Positions 1-8,550 of a stretch of DNA of 64,000 nucleotides are shown here, in pieces. Below the pieces are notes generated by a model, which was given only the letters and a program-made list of their open reading frames with translations, was not told where the DNA came from and did not search any database. Made by a program: the position numbers and the translations under genes. The DNA lies in assembly GCF_900106035.1 (NCBI RefSeq), contig NZ_FNUC01000004.1:2480001-2544000 (forward strand), in the 5' to 3' direction. Numbering within the stretch: the first letter of the stretch is position 1; each line of letters starts with the position of its first letter. Source of the stretch: Jiangella alba (GTDB lineage Bacteria > Actinomycetota > Actinomycetes > Jiangellales > Jiangellaceae).

Positions 1-1
1 C

Positions 2-502
2 GACGGCGCCGACCTCGCCGGTGAGGCGCGGCTGGTCGACGCCATGCTGCCGCGCGGCGCACGTGTCCTCGACGCCGGCAGCGGCACCGGGCGCATCTCC
101 GCCGCCCTGCACGAACGCGGTCACATCGTCGTCGGCGTCGACGTCGACCCCGCGCTGATCGAGGCGGCGCGGACCGACTATCCGGGTCCGCGCTACCTCG
201 TCGGCGACCTCTCCGAGCTGGACCTCGGCGAGACCTTCGACGGCGCCGTCCTGGCCGGCAACGTGCTGGTGTTCGTCGCCCCGGGGACGGAGACCGAGGT
301 GCTGCGGCGGGTCGGCGCGCACGTCGTGCCGGACGGCTTCGTGGTGGCCGGCTTCCACACCAACCGGCACCTCGCCCTGGCCGACTTCGACCGCTACGCC
401 GCCGACGCCGGGCTGCGGCTGGAGCACCGCTTCGCCACCTGGGACCTCCGCGCCTGGCACGACGACGCCGACTTCGCCGTCAGCGTGCTGCGGCACGCCT
501 GA
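2..502 (+). CDS. Class I SAM-dependent methyltransferase, 5' end outside window
   Basis: The reading frame is open from the first bases, and the residues before the first internal ATG (position 44) read sensibly, so the gene is cut by the window edge. The visible part carries the glycine-rich SAM-binding loop VLDAGSGTGR, followed by an acidic residue at the end of the second strand (GVDVDP), as in Rossmann-fold methyltransferases. A second acidic motif (VGDLSELDL) fits the adenine-contacting region. The methyl acceptor cannot be told. It converges on the SDR gene with a 1-base gap, so the two stop codons nearly touch. Confidence 0.85.
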   Translation, partial: DGADLAGEARLVDAMLPRGARVLDAGSGTGRISAALHERGHIVVGVDVDPALIEAARTDYPGPRYLVGDLSELDLGETFDGAVLAGNVLVFVAPGTETEVLRRVGAHVVPDGFVVAGFHTNRHLALADFDRYAADAGLRLEHRFATWDLRAWHDDADFAVSVLRHA

Positions 503-503
503 A

Positions 504-1262
504 CTAGACCTGGATGCCTCGGGTCAGGGCGCCGTCGACGACGAGGTTGGCGCCGCTGACGCGGCCGGCCACAGGGCTGGCGAGGAAGACCACCGGCGCG
601 GCGATCTCCTGCGGCGTGCCCATGTGGCCGGTCGGGTTGAGGCCCACCGCCGTCTGGTAGAGGCCGGGGTTGCCGGTCTCGATGCTCGCCCAGACACCGC
701 CGTCGAAGTAGGTGTTGCCGGGCGACACGGCGTTGGCGCGGATGCCCTTCTCGGCCAGCTGCAGGGCCAGCCCGCTGACGTAGCCGAGGATGGCGGTCTT
801 GGCCGTGCCGTACGGCCCGGAGGCGAAGTCGGACTCGCGGCCCGACACGCTGGAGATGGCGATGATCGACGGCATCGACGAGCGCTCGAGGTGCGGGAGC
901 GCCGCCCGGACCAGCCGGACCGTGTGCATGACGTCGACGTTCAGGCTGAGCTGCCAGTTCTCCTCGGTGTCGGGGATGGCCAGCGCGCTGACGTTCGCCA
1001 CCACGGTGTCGAGGCCGCCGAACGCCGCGGCCGACCGGTCGACCCACGCGGCGAGCGCCTCGCCGTCGCCGACGTCGACCACGCTGCCGGTGACGTCGCC
1101 GCGGCCGGCGAGCGCCTGCTGCGTGGCGCTGACGGCGTCGGCGTCGCGCGCGCAGAAGCCGACCGTGGCGCCTTCGTCGAGGAACGCCTCGACGATGGCC
1201 CGGCCGATGCCGCGGGTGCCGCCGGTGACGAGGACGCGAGCGCCGTTGAGCTGCAGATCCAT
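504..1262 (-). CDS. SDR family NAD(P)-dependent oxidoreductase
   Basis: A 252-residue classical short-chain dehydrogenase/reductase. It shows the TGGTRGIG cofactor loop at residues 13-20, an active-site serine in the ISSVSG stretch near residue 137, and the YxxxK pair Y151/K155; the C-terminal GANLVVDGA segment is also typical. The substrate is unknown. The family catalyses NAD(P)-linked oxidation or reduction of alcohols and ketones. It lies 13 bases downstream of the acetamidase gene on the same strand, so co-transcription is likely. Start at the ATG at 1262. Confidence 0.9.
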   Translation of the reverse strand: MDLQLNGARVLVTGGTRGIGRAIVEAFLDEGATVGFCARDADAVSATQQALAGRGDVTGSVVDVGDGEALAAWVDRSAAAFGGLDTVVANVSALAIPDTEENWQLSLNVDVMHTVRLVRAALPHLERSSMPSIIAISSVSGRESDFASGPYGTAKTAILGYVSGLALQLAEKGIRANAVSPGNTYFDGGVWASIETGNPGLYQTAVGLNPTGHMGTPQEIAAPVVFLASPVAGRVSGANLVVDGALTRGIQV

Positions 1263-1275
1263 GGCAGGCCTTTCG

Positions 1276-2274
1276 TCAGTGGAGGGTCAGAGCGCGGGTC
1301 CGCAGGTCGGCGTGGATGCCGCCGAACGCGTCGGCGGCCGGCAGCAGCGCCTTCGCCGCCTTGACCACGACGCTGTAGTTGGCGTCGACGACGTTGGCGA
1401 TGGGCGCCTCGGCCAGCTGCGAGCACAGCTGGTAGGCGTCCATGGTGTGCAGGCCGTACAACTCGGCGACCCAGTGCACCAGCTCGGCGTTACCGATGCG
1501 CCAGGAGTCTTCCAGCGGGCGGCTCGACCCGACCGTCATCCAGTGCGCGTCGTCCTCGAGCCGCGGCCAGCCCGGCGCACCGCCCTTGACGAGGTCGACG
1601 ATGAGCGTCGTGGTCATGGCGCCCTCGACGGCGGTGCCGCAGGCCTCGCCCTCGCCCTGGCGGTAGTGGCCGTCGCCGACGGAGAACAGCGCCCCCTCGA
1701 CGTTCACGCCGAGGAAGACCGTGGTGCCGGCCCGCATCTGCGGGGTGTCCATGTTGCCGCCGAAGCGGTCGGGCACCAGCGACGAGCGCACCTCGCCGCC
1801 GGCCGGCGCCACCCCGACGGTGCCGAGCATGGGCGCGACCGGCAGCTCGATGCGGTGGTCGCTGTGCCGGGCCACGAACGCCACGGTGTCGCGGTCGCGG
1901 TCGAGCTCGTAGATCCAGGTGGTGTCGGGCAGCGCCTCTTGCAGCGTGACGACGCGGTCGGTGCTGGTCATGCCGCCGAAGAACGGGATGGCCGCCGACG
2001 CGCCCCAGTCGCGGGCCGGCTCGAGCGCGGCCAGGTGCAGCACCAGGGTGTCGCCCGGCTCGGCGCCCTCGACGTAGAACGGCCCGGTCTGCGGGTTGAC
2101 GAACCGGAGGTCGACCTTGGCGCTGGAGAGGTCGTCGGGCGAGCGCAGGACGCCGCCGAACGCGTCGTCGGACCACAGCCGCAGCGCGGTGCCCGGCTTG
2201 ACACGCAGCACCGGGGCCACGCCGCCGAAGGTGTAGGCGTACTGCTCGCGCGGCGTGTACTCGATGACGTCCAT
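1276..2274 (-). CDS. Acetamidase/formamidase family protein
   Basis: A 332-residue member of the FmdA/AmdA family, which hydrolyses short amides such as formamide or acetamide to the acid and ammonia. Recognisable stretches are NPQTGPFYVEGAEPGDTL near residues 60-77 and the GGNMDTPQM...GDGHYRQGEGE segment in the middle, which forms the conserved core. Length is usual for the family. With the adjacent SDR it may form a small catabolic unit, but no amide transporter or regulator is next to it. It is separated by only 9 bases from the pterin dehydratase upstream, so it may be read through from the succinate dehydrogenase operon. Confidence 0.9.
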   Translation of the reverse strand: MDVIEYTPREQYAYTFGGVAPVLRVKPGTALRLWSDDAFGGVLRSPDDLSSAKVDLRFVNPQTGPFYVEGAEPGDTLVLHLAALEPARDWGASAAIPFFGGMTSTDRVVTLQEALPDTTWIYELDRDRDTVAFVARHSDHRIELPVAPMLGTVGVAPAGGEVRSSLVPDRFGGNMDTPQMRAGTTVFLGVNVEGALFSVGDGHYRQGEGEACGTAVEGAMTTTLIVDLVKGGAPGWPRLEDDAHWMTVGSSRPLEDSWRIGNAELVHWVAELYGLHTMDAYQLCSQLAEAPIANVVDANYSVVVKAAKALLPAADAFGGIHADLRTRALTLH

Positions 2275-2283
2275 GTCGGGACG

Positions 2284-2574
2284 CTACCGTGCCCCGTGCC
2301 GCTCCGCGATGTCGCTGATGACACCGGCGAGGTCGGTGTCCTTCCGCGTCACGCCGCCCTCGGAGTGGGTGACCAAGGTGAACGTCACCTTCCGCCAGCG
2401 GATGTCGATGTCGGGGTGGTGGTCGGCCGCCTCGGCCGCCACCGCGACCTCGTCGACGACGCGGACGCCGGTCGGGAAGTCGGGCGCCTCGACCGTGCGG
2501 CTGATGCCGGACCGGTCGCCGGCCCAGCCGGGCAGCCCTTCGAGGGCTGCCCGGATCTCGTCGTCGTCGAGCAT
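2284..2574 (-). CDS. 4a-hydroxytetrahydrobiopterin dehydratase (PCD/DCoH family)
   Basis: A 96-residue protein with the pterin-4a-carbinolamine dehydratase core. The signature histidine pair sits in ADHHPDIDIRW (residues 50-60), followed by the strand VTFTLVTHSEGG. The enzyme dehydrates 4a-hydroxytetrahydropterin during recycling of the pterin cofactor of aromatic amino acid hydroxylases. The ATG at 2574 lies two bases after the sdhB stop; a GTG at 2580 overlapping that stop (GTGA) is an alternative start two codons longer. Translational coupling to sdhB is likely, although no pterin-dependent hydroxylase is visible nearby. Confidence 0.88.
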   Translation of the reverse strand: MLDDDEIRAALEGLPGWAGDRSGISRTVEAPDFPTGVRVVDEVAVAAEAADHHPDIDIRWRKVTFTLVTHSEGGVTRKDTDLAGVISDIAERHGAR

Positions 2575-2576
2575 CG

Positions 2577-3365
2577 TCACTCCGTCTGCGACTGGGGGAC
2601 CTGCGCCTCGGGCAGCTGGTCGCGGCGGAAGATCTTCCGGCCGAGCCAGGTGACCGGGTCGTAGGACCGGTCGACGACGCGCTCCTTCATCGGGATGATC
2701 GCGTTGTCGGTGATGTGGATGCCCTCCGGGCACACCTCGGTGCAGCACTTGGTGATGTTGCACATGCCGATGCCGGCCTGCTCGCGCGCCAGCTCACGGC
2801 GGTCGTTGGTGTCCAGCGGGTGCATCTCCAGCTCGGCGTAGCGCAGGAAGAAGCGCGGGCCGGAGAAGGACTGCTTGTTCTCCTCGTGGTCACGGATGAC
2901 GTGACACACGTCCTGGCACAGGAAGCACTCGATGCACTTGCGGAACTCCTGGCCGCGCTCGACGTCGACCTGCTGCATGCGGTACTGGCCGTCGGCCGGC
3001 CGCGGCTCCGGCGCGAACGCCGGGACCGTCTCGGCCACCTTGTAGTTGTACGAGACGTCGGTGACGAGGTCGCGGACGACGGGGAAGGTGCGCAGCGGCG
3101 TCACCGTCACCGTCTCGCCCTCCTCGAACGTCGACAGCCGGGTCATGCAGGCCAGCCGCGGCCGGCCGTTGATCTCGGTGCTGCACGAGCCGCACTTGCC
3201 GGCCTTGCAGTTCCACCGCACCGCGAGGTCGCCGGACTGCGTGGCCTGGATGCGGTGCAGTGCGTCGAGGACCACCTCGCCCTCCTCGACGGGGACGGTG
3301 TAGTCCACCAGGTCCCCGCCGGTGGCGTCGCCCCGCCACACCTTCATCTTCAGGTCGTATCCCAC
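2577..3365 (-). CDS. sdhB: Succinate dehydrogenase/fumarate reductase iron-sulfur subunit
   Basis: A 262-residue electron-transfer subunit. C53, C58, C61 and C73 form the plant-type [2Fe-2S] site (CKAGKCGSC...C). C144, C147, C150 and C154 (CIECFLCQDVC), with a second group at C202, C207 and C212, supply the [4Fe-4S] and [3Fe-4S] clusters. It passes electrons from the flavoprotein to membrane quinone. It sits 24 bases downstream of sdhA in the order anchor-flavoprotein-FeS, the order of M. tuberculosis Rv0249c-Rv0247c. The assignment as oxidase rather than fumarate reductase follows that homology and is not proven. Confidence 0.95.
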   Translation of the reverse strand: MGYDLKMKVWRGDATGGDLVDYTVPVEEGEVVLDALHRIQATQSGDLAVRWNCKAGKCGSCSTEINGRPRLACMTRLSTFEEGETVTVTPLRTFPVVRDLVTDVSYNYKVAETVPAFAPEPRPADGQYRMQQVDVERGQEFRKCIECFLCQDVCHVIRDHEENKQSFSGPRFFLRYAELEMHPLDTNDRRELAREQAGIGMCNITKCCTEVCPEGIHITDNAIIPMKERVVDRSYDPVTWLGRKIFRRDQLPEAQVPQSQTE

Positions 3366-3389
3366 TTCACGCCTCCTCGGCGATCACAT

Positions 3390-5177
3390 CTAGTTGAAGA
3401 GCTCGCGCAGGTCGTCGGGCATCTGGGGCAGCGGCTCGCGGGTGATGCCGACGGCCTCGCCGTCGAGGCGGCAGTGCAGGTTGAGCTTGCCCCAGGCGTC
3501 GTCGGTGGCGGGGTAGTCGTTGCGGGTGTGCCCGCCGCGGCTCTCCGTGCGCTCCAGCGCCGCCCGCGCGATGCACTCGCTGACCCGCAGCATGTTGCGC
3601 AGGTCCAGCGCCAGGTGCCAGCCCGGGTTGTACTGACGGTGCCCCTCGACGCTGAGCCGGGTGATCCGCTCGCGCAGACCGGCCAGCTGGGTCAGCGCCC
3701 GCTCCATCTCCTCGGCGGTGCGGATGATGCCGACCAGGTTGTGCATGACCTCCTGGAGGTCGTGCTGGACGGTGTACGGGTTCTCGCCGCCCTCGATGCT
3801 GAACGGCGCCAGCGCGTGCTCGGACGCCGCGCGGATCTCCTCGTCGCTGATCGTCGGCCGGTCCCCGCGCCGGACCACCGCGTAGGCCGCGTTGAGCCCC
3901 GTCCGCCGGCCGAAGACCAGCAGGTCGGAGAGCGAGTTGCCACCCAGGCGGTTGGCGCCGTGCATGCCTCCGGCCACTTCGCCCGCGGCGTACAGGCCCT
4001 CGACCGACGACTCGCCGGTGTCGGGGTCGACCGCCACGCCGCCCATGACGTAGTGGCAGGTCGGGCCGACCTCCATCGGCTCGGCCGTGATGTCGACGTC
4101 GGCCAGCTCCTTGAACTGGTGGTACATCGACGGCAGCCGGCGGCGGATGTACTCGGGCGTGCGGCGCGAGGCGATGTCGAGGAACACGCCGCCGTGCGGT
4201 GAGCCGCGACCGGCCTTGACCTCGGCGTTGATGGCGCGGGCGACTTCGTCGCGGGGGAGCAGCTCCGGTGGCCGGCGGTTGTTCGTCTTGTCCTCGTACC
4301 AGCGGTCGGCCTCCTCCTCGGAGTCCGCCGTCTCGGCCTTGAAGAACTCGGGGATGTAGTCGAACATGAACCGGCGGCCCTCGCTGTTGCGCAGCACGCC
4401 GCCGTCACCGCGGACCGACTCGGTGACCAGGATCCCCTTCACCGACGGCGGCCAGACCATGCCCGTCGGGTGGAACTGGACGAACTCCATGTTCACCAGG
4501 CTGGCGCCGGCCTCCAGCGCCAGCGCGTGACCGTCGCCGGTGTACTCCCACGAGTTCGACGTCACCTTGTACGACTTGCCGATGCCGCCGGTGGCCAGCA
4601 CGACCGACGGCGCGTCGAAGGCGATGAACCGGCCCGACTCGCGCCAGTAGCCGAACGCGCCGGCGATGCGGCCGTCGCTCTTCACCAGCTTCGTGACGGT
4701 GCACTCCATGAACACCTCGATGCCGAGGGCCACGGCGCGCTGCTGCAGCGTGCGGATCAGCTCGAGGCCGGTGCGGTCGCCGACGTGCGCCAGCCGGGCG
4801 TAGCGGTGGCCGCCGAAGTCGCGCTGCGAGATCAGGCCGTCGGGGGTGCGGTCGAACAGCGCTCCCCACTCCTCCAGCTCGCGGACGCGGTCGGGCGCCT
4901 CCTGCGCGTGCAACTGCGCCATCCGCCAGTGGTTGAGCATCTTCCCGCCACGCATGGTGTCGCGGAAATGCACCTGCCAGTTGTCCTCTTTCCACACGTT
5001 CGCCATGGCGGCGGCGATGCCGCCCTCGGCCATGACGGTGTGCGCCTTGCCCAGCAGTGACTTGCAGACGATGCCGACCTTCGCGCCCGCGTCGTGGGCC
5101 GCGATGGCCGCCCGCAGCCCGGCGCCGCCGGCGCCGACCACGAGCACGTCGAAGCTGTGGCGTTCGATTTCAGCCAT
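3390..5177 (-). CDS. sdhA: Succinate dehydrogenase/fumarate reductase flavoprotein subunit
   Basis: A 595-residue FAD-dependent catalytic subunit. It has the dinucleotide-binding GAGGAG at residues 15-20, the HTVMAEGG stretch with the histidine (H46) expected to carry covalent FAD, the substrate-site HPTG at 236-239 and the active-site arginine region TESVRGDGG at 252-260. The C-terminal half contains the second FAD contact GLYAAGEVAGG. It oxidises succinate to fumarate on the cytoplasmic face of the membrane complex. It is somewhat shorter than the ~646-residue mycobacterial Sdh1 subunit but complete. The gene lies 16 bases after the anchor gene. Confidence 0.95.
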   Translation of the reverse strand: MAEIERHSFDVLVVGAGGAGLRAAIAAHDAGAKVGIVCKSLLGKAHTVMAEGGIAAAMANVWKEDNWQVHFRDTMRGGKMLNHWRMAQLHAQEAPDRVRELEEWGALFDRTPDGLISQRDFGGHRYARLAHVGDRTGLELIRTLQQRAVALGIEVFMECTVTKLVKSDGRIAGAFGYWRESGRFIAFDAPSVVLATGGIGKSYKVTSNSWEYTGDGHALALEAGASLVNMEFVQFHPTGMVWPPSVKGILVTESVRGDGGVLRNSEGRRFMFDYIPEFFKAETADSEEEADRWYEDKTNNRRPPELLPRDEVARAINAEVKAGRGSPHGGVFLDIASRRTPEYIRRRLPSMYHQFKELADVDITAEPMEVGPTCHYVMGGVAVDPDTGESSVEGLYAAGEVAGGMHGANRLGGNSLSDLLVFGRRTGLNAAYAVVRRGDRPTISDEEIRAASEHALAPFSIEGGENPYTVQHDLQEVMHNLVGIIRTAEEMERALTQLAGLRERITRLSVEGHRQYNPGWHLALDLRNMLRVSECIARAALERTESRGGHTRNDYPATDDAWGKLNLHCRLDGEAVGITREPLPQMPDDLRELFN

Positions 5178-5193
5178 GGTGTCGCTCTGCTCC

Positions 5194-5991
5194 TCAGAAG
5201 AACCGCGGGTCGGACCAGGTGCCGGACGCGACCATCCAGATGTAGAAGTCGGTGAAGGCCACCCAGACCAGGGACGCCCACGCCAGCTGCGCGTGCCGCC
5301 CGTTGAGGACCGATACCCCGCCCCAGAGGCGGTACCGCACCGGGTGCTTGGAGAAGTTGCGCAGCCGTCCGCCGATGATGTGCCGGCACGAGTGGCACGA
5401 CAGGCTGTACAGACCCAGCAGCACCGCGTTGACCACGAGGATCAACGAGCCCAGCCCCATGTGCCCCCACTCGCCCTCGGGCGACTTGAAGCTCATGACC
5501 GCGTCGTAGGTCAGCAGCACGTTGTACGCCAGCGCGATGTACAGCGCGTAGCGGTGCACGTTCTGCAGGATCAGCGGGAACCGCGTCTCGCCGGTGTAGC
5601 GGCGGTGCGGCTCGCCGACGGCGCAGGCCGGCGGCGACATCCAGAACGAGCGGTAGTAGGCCTTGCGGTAGTAGTAGCAGGTCAGCCGCAGGCTCAGCGG
5701 GATGACGAGGATCAGCACCGCCGGCGAGAACGGCCACCAGTCGCCCACCCAGGTGCCCAGGTGGCGGGAGCCGTCGACGCATTCCGTCGTGACGCACGGC
5801 GAGTAGAGCGGCGTCAGGTACGGCTCGGCGAAGTAGTGCTGTCCGGAGAAGGCCCGGTACGTCGCGTAGACCACGAAGGCGAGCAGCACCAGCGCGGTGA
5901 ACGTGGGGTAGAGCCACCAGCGGTCCGTGCGCAGGGTGCGGGCGGCGATTCGGGCCCGGGTCGGAGACTTGATTCCGGTGGGGGCGGCCAT
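5194..5991 (-). CDS. sdhC: Succinate dehydrogenase membrane anchor (Sdh1-type cytochrome b-like)
   Basis: A 265-residue integral membrane protein with five hydrophobic segments near residues 28-48, 87-108, 147-167, 180-200 and 234-256. Histidines H146, H200 and H204 (in CHSCRHIIGG) are candidate haem ligands. It is the single anchor of the three-subunit Sdh seen in many actinobacteria (compare Rv0249c), rather than the SdhC/SdhD pair of proteobacteria. It is the first gene of the sdh operon, so the promoter is expected in the ~75 bases before 5991 or upstream of the small gene at 6356. Confidence 0.88.
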   Translation of the reverse strand: MAAPTGIKSPTRARIAARTLRTDRWWLYPTFTALVLLAFVVYATYRAFSGQHYFAEPYLTPLYSPCVTTECVDGSRHLGTWVGDWWPFSPAVLILVIPLSLRLTCYYYRKAYYRSFWMSPPACAVGEPHRRYTGETRFPLILQNVHRYALYIALAYNVLLTYDAVMSFKSPEGEWGHMGLGSLILVVNAVLLGLYSLSCHSCRHIIGGRLRNFSKHPVRYRLWGGVSVLNGRHAQLAWASLVWVAFTDFYIWMVASGTWSDPRFF

Positions 5992-6068
5992 GTCTTCTGA
6001 ACGCTCTTTTCAGAGAACGGGGAGGGGGACGGGGACGGTTGCGGCCTCGCGCGGCGGCGGTCAGCCGG

Positions 6069-6356
6069 TCATGGGGCCCGCCGGTCGGGGGCGCCCAGGC
6101 CTTCGTCCTCGGCGCCGGCCCACATGCTCGGGTCGTACGGCTCGTCAGGGACGATCTCCAGCTGCCTGACCGGATGCGGCCGGTGGCCGGGCTGCGGCTC
6201 GCCGAGCTCGGCAAGGTCGTCGCCGAGCCGGACCACGTCGCTGACCAGCCGCCGGACGCCGAGGGTGTCGCCGTAATGGAGTCGCAGGGTGGCCACCGCC
6301 GCGTCGAGCGCGGACACGGCCTCGGCCACTGCGGCCCGGCTCTCGGACACTCCCAT
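6069..6356 (-). CDS. Small conserved hypothetical protein upstream of sdhCAB
   Basis: A 95-residue acidic protein, mostly helical in appearance (SRAAVAEAVSALDAAVATLR), with a proline- and acid-rich tail. No known domain is recognised. The ATG at 6356 is preceded by GGGAGG with a five-base gap, which favours it over the GTG three bases earlier. It faces the same way as the sdh genes, 77 bases upstream of sdhC, so it may lead that operon. Its function is unknown. Confidence 0.6.
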   Translation of the reverse strand: MGVSESRAAVAEAVSALDAAVATLRLHYGDTLGVRRLVSDVVRLGDDLAELGEPQPGHRPHPVRQLEIVPDEPYDPSMWAGAEDEGLGAPDRRAP

Positions 6357-6503
6357 CACTGCCTCCCGCGAGCGTCGGCGGTCGCGATAGGCGGCAGCCT
6401 CGCACGGGTGCGGCCCCGAATCCAGGGGTTGTCTGCGATGGGATGAACGTCACACGGCAGTTCTCTTGATTTTCCGGACGATCTTGTTGTGTAAATGGCG
6501 ACA

Positions 6504-6549
6504 GCATGCAAACACATGCTTGCAAAGAAGTGTTGGCATTGGTTACCGT
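6504..6549 (+). promoter_or_regulatory. Promoter with overlapping palindromic operator of the ArsR-MFS operon
   Basis: Two interlocked inverted repeats are visible: GCATG (6504-6508) with CATGC (6515-6519), and TGCAA (6507-6511) with TTGCA (6520-6524). The second arm overlaps a possible -35 (TTGCAA, 6520-6525). Eighteen bases later comes a -10 of TANNNT type (TACCGT, 6544-6549), just six bases before the ATG at 6556. A dimeric winged-helix repressor bound here would block the -35, and the transcript would be leaderless. The palindrome is direct observation; promoter and repressor roles are inferred. Confidence 0.5.
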
Positions 6550-6555
6550 GCGGGC

Positions 6556-7146
6556 ATGCCGGAGGCACCGAGACGTCGCATCGACGTCACCACGCTGCGC
6601 GGGCTCGCGCACCCGCTGCGCGTGCAGCTCTACGACGCGCTGGTCACGTACGGCCCGGCCACGGCCACCATGCTGGCCGAGCGGTTCGCCGAGAGCACCG
6701 GCTCCACCAGCTACCACCTGCGGCAGCTGGCCAAGCACGGGTTCGTCGAGGAAGACCCCACCCGCGGGGCCGGCCGCGAGCGGTACTGGCGCGCCTACCC
6801 CGGCGGCACCGAGCTCGACAGCTACGAGCTGTCCGGCGGCGGCAGCGGCGAGGCCGCCCGGCTGGTGGTCGACGAGTTCCGGCGCGTGCAGTCGGCCCGC
6901 CTCGGGCACTGGCTGTCGGCCGGTTACCTCCAGGTCCCGCGCGAGTGGGGCCAGGCCACCGTCAACTCGACGGCGCACCTGCGGCTGCGGGTCGACGAGC
7001 TGGCCGCGCTCAGCAACGACCTCGTCGCGGTCCTCGACGCCTGGCACGAACGGACCGACGGCCGCGAGCCTGAGGGTGGCGACGACGCCCGCATCGTCGA
7101 GGTGCAGGTGCACACCTTCCCGGTCGCCGGCCAGGACCTCCCGTGA
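6556..7146 (+). CDS. ArsR/winged-helix transcriptional regulator
   Basis: A 196-residue protein with an N-terminal winged helix-turn-helix (residues ~12-82). The recognition part is TATMLAERFAESTGSTSYHLRQL, followed by a wing ending in GRERYWRA. The remainder is probably a dimerisation or effector domain. The ATG at 6556 is chosen because the HTH begins right after it and the palindromic operator lies just upstream. It overlaps the MFS gene by four bases (GTGA), the usual layout of a repressor controlling its own exporter. The ligand is unknown. Confidence 0.85.
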   Translation: MPEAPRRRIDVTTLRGLAHPLRVQLYDALVTYGPATATMLAERFAESTGSTSYHLRQLAKHGFVEEDPTRGAGRERYWRAYPGGTELDSYELSGGGSGEAARLVVDEFRRVQSARLGHWLSAGYLQVPREWGQATVNSTAHLRLRVDELAALSNDLVAVLDAWHERTDGREPEGGDDARIVEVQVHTFPVAGQDLP

Positions 7147-8369
7147 CGGTCGCCACCGCGCCGGCCCGCGGGCTCGGGCCGGCGTTCGGCCGGTTGTGGG
7201 GCGCCGGCACCGGCGCCAACCTGTCCGACGGGTTCGCGGCCACGGCCGCGCCGCTGCTGGCCGCCTCGCTGACCCGCGATCCCGTCATCATCTCCGTGGT
7301 CGGCGTCGCGCAGTTCCTGCCGTGGCTGCTGTTCGGCGTGCTGTCCGGCAGCGTCGTCGATCGCTTCGACCGGCGCCGGGTCGCGGCCGTCGCCTGCGGC
7401 GTGCGCGCGGTGGTCGCGGCCGCGGTGTGCCTGTTGGTCGCGACCGACCACATGGTCATCGCCGTGCTCATCGGCGCGGTGTTCGTGTTCGGCGCGTTCG
7501 AGACCGTGGCCGACGGCTCGCTGCAGGCCATGGTGCCGGCCGTGGCCGGGCGCGACGGCCTGGTCCGGGCCAACAGCCGGTTCCAGGCCACCGAGGTCGT
7601 CGCCCAGAACTTCGTCGCCGCGCCGCTGGCCGGGGTGCTGTTCGCGGTGGCGGCCGCGCTGCCGTTCGTCGTGCACTCCGCCGGCTACGTGGTCGCCGCC
7701 GTCCTCGTCCTGACGCTGCCGGTGAGCGCCGCCCGGCCGCCGCGCGCCGACCTCGAGCCGAAGGAGCCGCTGACCCGCCGGTCGCTGGCCGAGGGCATCA
7801 GGTTCCTGCTCGGCCACCCGGTGCTGAGCCGGCTGTGGGCGGTCAACATCGTGCTCGCGGTGTTCAACGCGCTGGCCCAGGCGGTCTTCGTCCTCTATGT
7901 CCTGGACGAGCTCGGCCTGCCCGACGCCGTGTACGGCCTGTTCGCCATGGCGGCGGCCGTCGGCGCCGTGCTCGGCGCGTTGCTCGTGCCCCGGCTGGTC
8001 CAGCGGTGGGGCCGTGAACCGCTGATGATCACGTCCGTGCTGGTGACCGGCGCGTCGTACGCGCTGTGCGGGTTCGTGCCGCACCCGGTGGCCGCGGCCG
8101 CCGGCATGGTCGGCGCCGGGCTCAGTGTCGCGGGGTGGAACGTCCTCAGCGTCACCATCCGCCAGGAGCTGGTGCCGAGCCGGCTGCTCGGCCGTACTCA
8201 CGGCGCGTGGCGGGCCTTCGGCTGGGGGCTGATGCCACTCGGCACGCTGGCCGGCGGCCTGCTCGGCGCGGTCGACCTCCGGCTGCCATTCATCGTGGGT
8301 GGAATCGGAATCGCCGCCGCAGCATTGGGGGTGCGCCGAACGTTTTCCGTCCTGTCCAAGACGGATTAG
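7143..8369 (+). CDS. MFS transporter, probable drug/metabolite exporter
   Basis: A 408-residue polytopic protein with 10-12 hydrophobic helices. Between helices 2 and 3 it has the MFS motif-A-like loop GSVVDRFDRRR. The overall pattern, with LSDGFAATAAPLLAASLTRDP near the N-terminus, matches the MFS_3-type exporters that commonly follow ArsR-family regulators in actinobacteria. The GTG start overlaps the regulator stop, so translation is coupled. Export of a toxic compound sensed by the regulator is the likely role. The cargo is not predictable. Confidence 0.85.
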   Translation: MTVATAPARGLGPAFGRLWGAGTGANLSDGFAATAAPLLAASLTRDPVIISVVGVAQFLPWLLFGVLSGSVVDRFDRRRVAAVACGVRAVVAAAVCLLVATDHMVIAVLIGAVFVFGAFETVADGSLQAMVPAVAGRDGLVRANSRFQATEVVAQNFVAAPLAGVLFAVAAALPFVVHSAGYVVAAVLVLTLPVSAARPPRADLEPKEPLTRRSLAEGIRFLLGHPVLSRLWAVNIVLAVFNALAQAVFVLYVLDELGLPDAVYGLFAMAAAVGAVLGALLVPRLVQRWGREPLMITSVLVTGASYALCGFVPHPVAAAAGMVGAGLSVAGWNVLSVTIRQELVPSRLLGRTHGAWRAFGWGLMPLGTLAGGLLGAVDLRLPFIVGGIGIAAAALGVRRTFSVLSKTD

Positions 8370-8550
8370 ACAGGAGAATTTCCCGGAAGGTTCGTGTCCG
8401 ATCCGTTGTGATTTCGTAGCCTGCCGCCCCAGTTGGGTTGCAGGTCAGTAACGGCGCGCCCTCCCACCTTGTGTGTACGTCAGGACCGGTGATGGTCTTA
8501 GCCACACTCATTCTGCGATCCTTGCGATCCGACACACGAGGAGTCAGACC

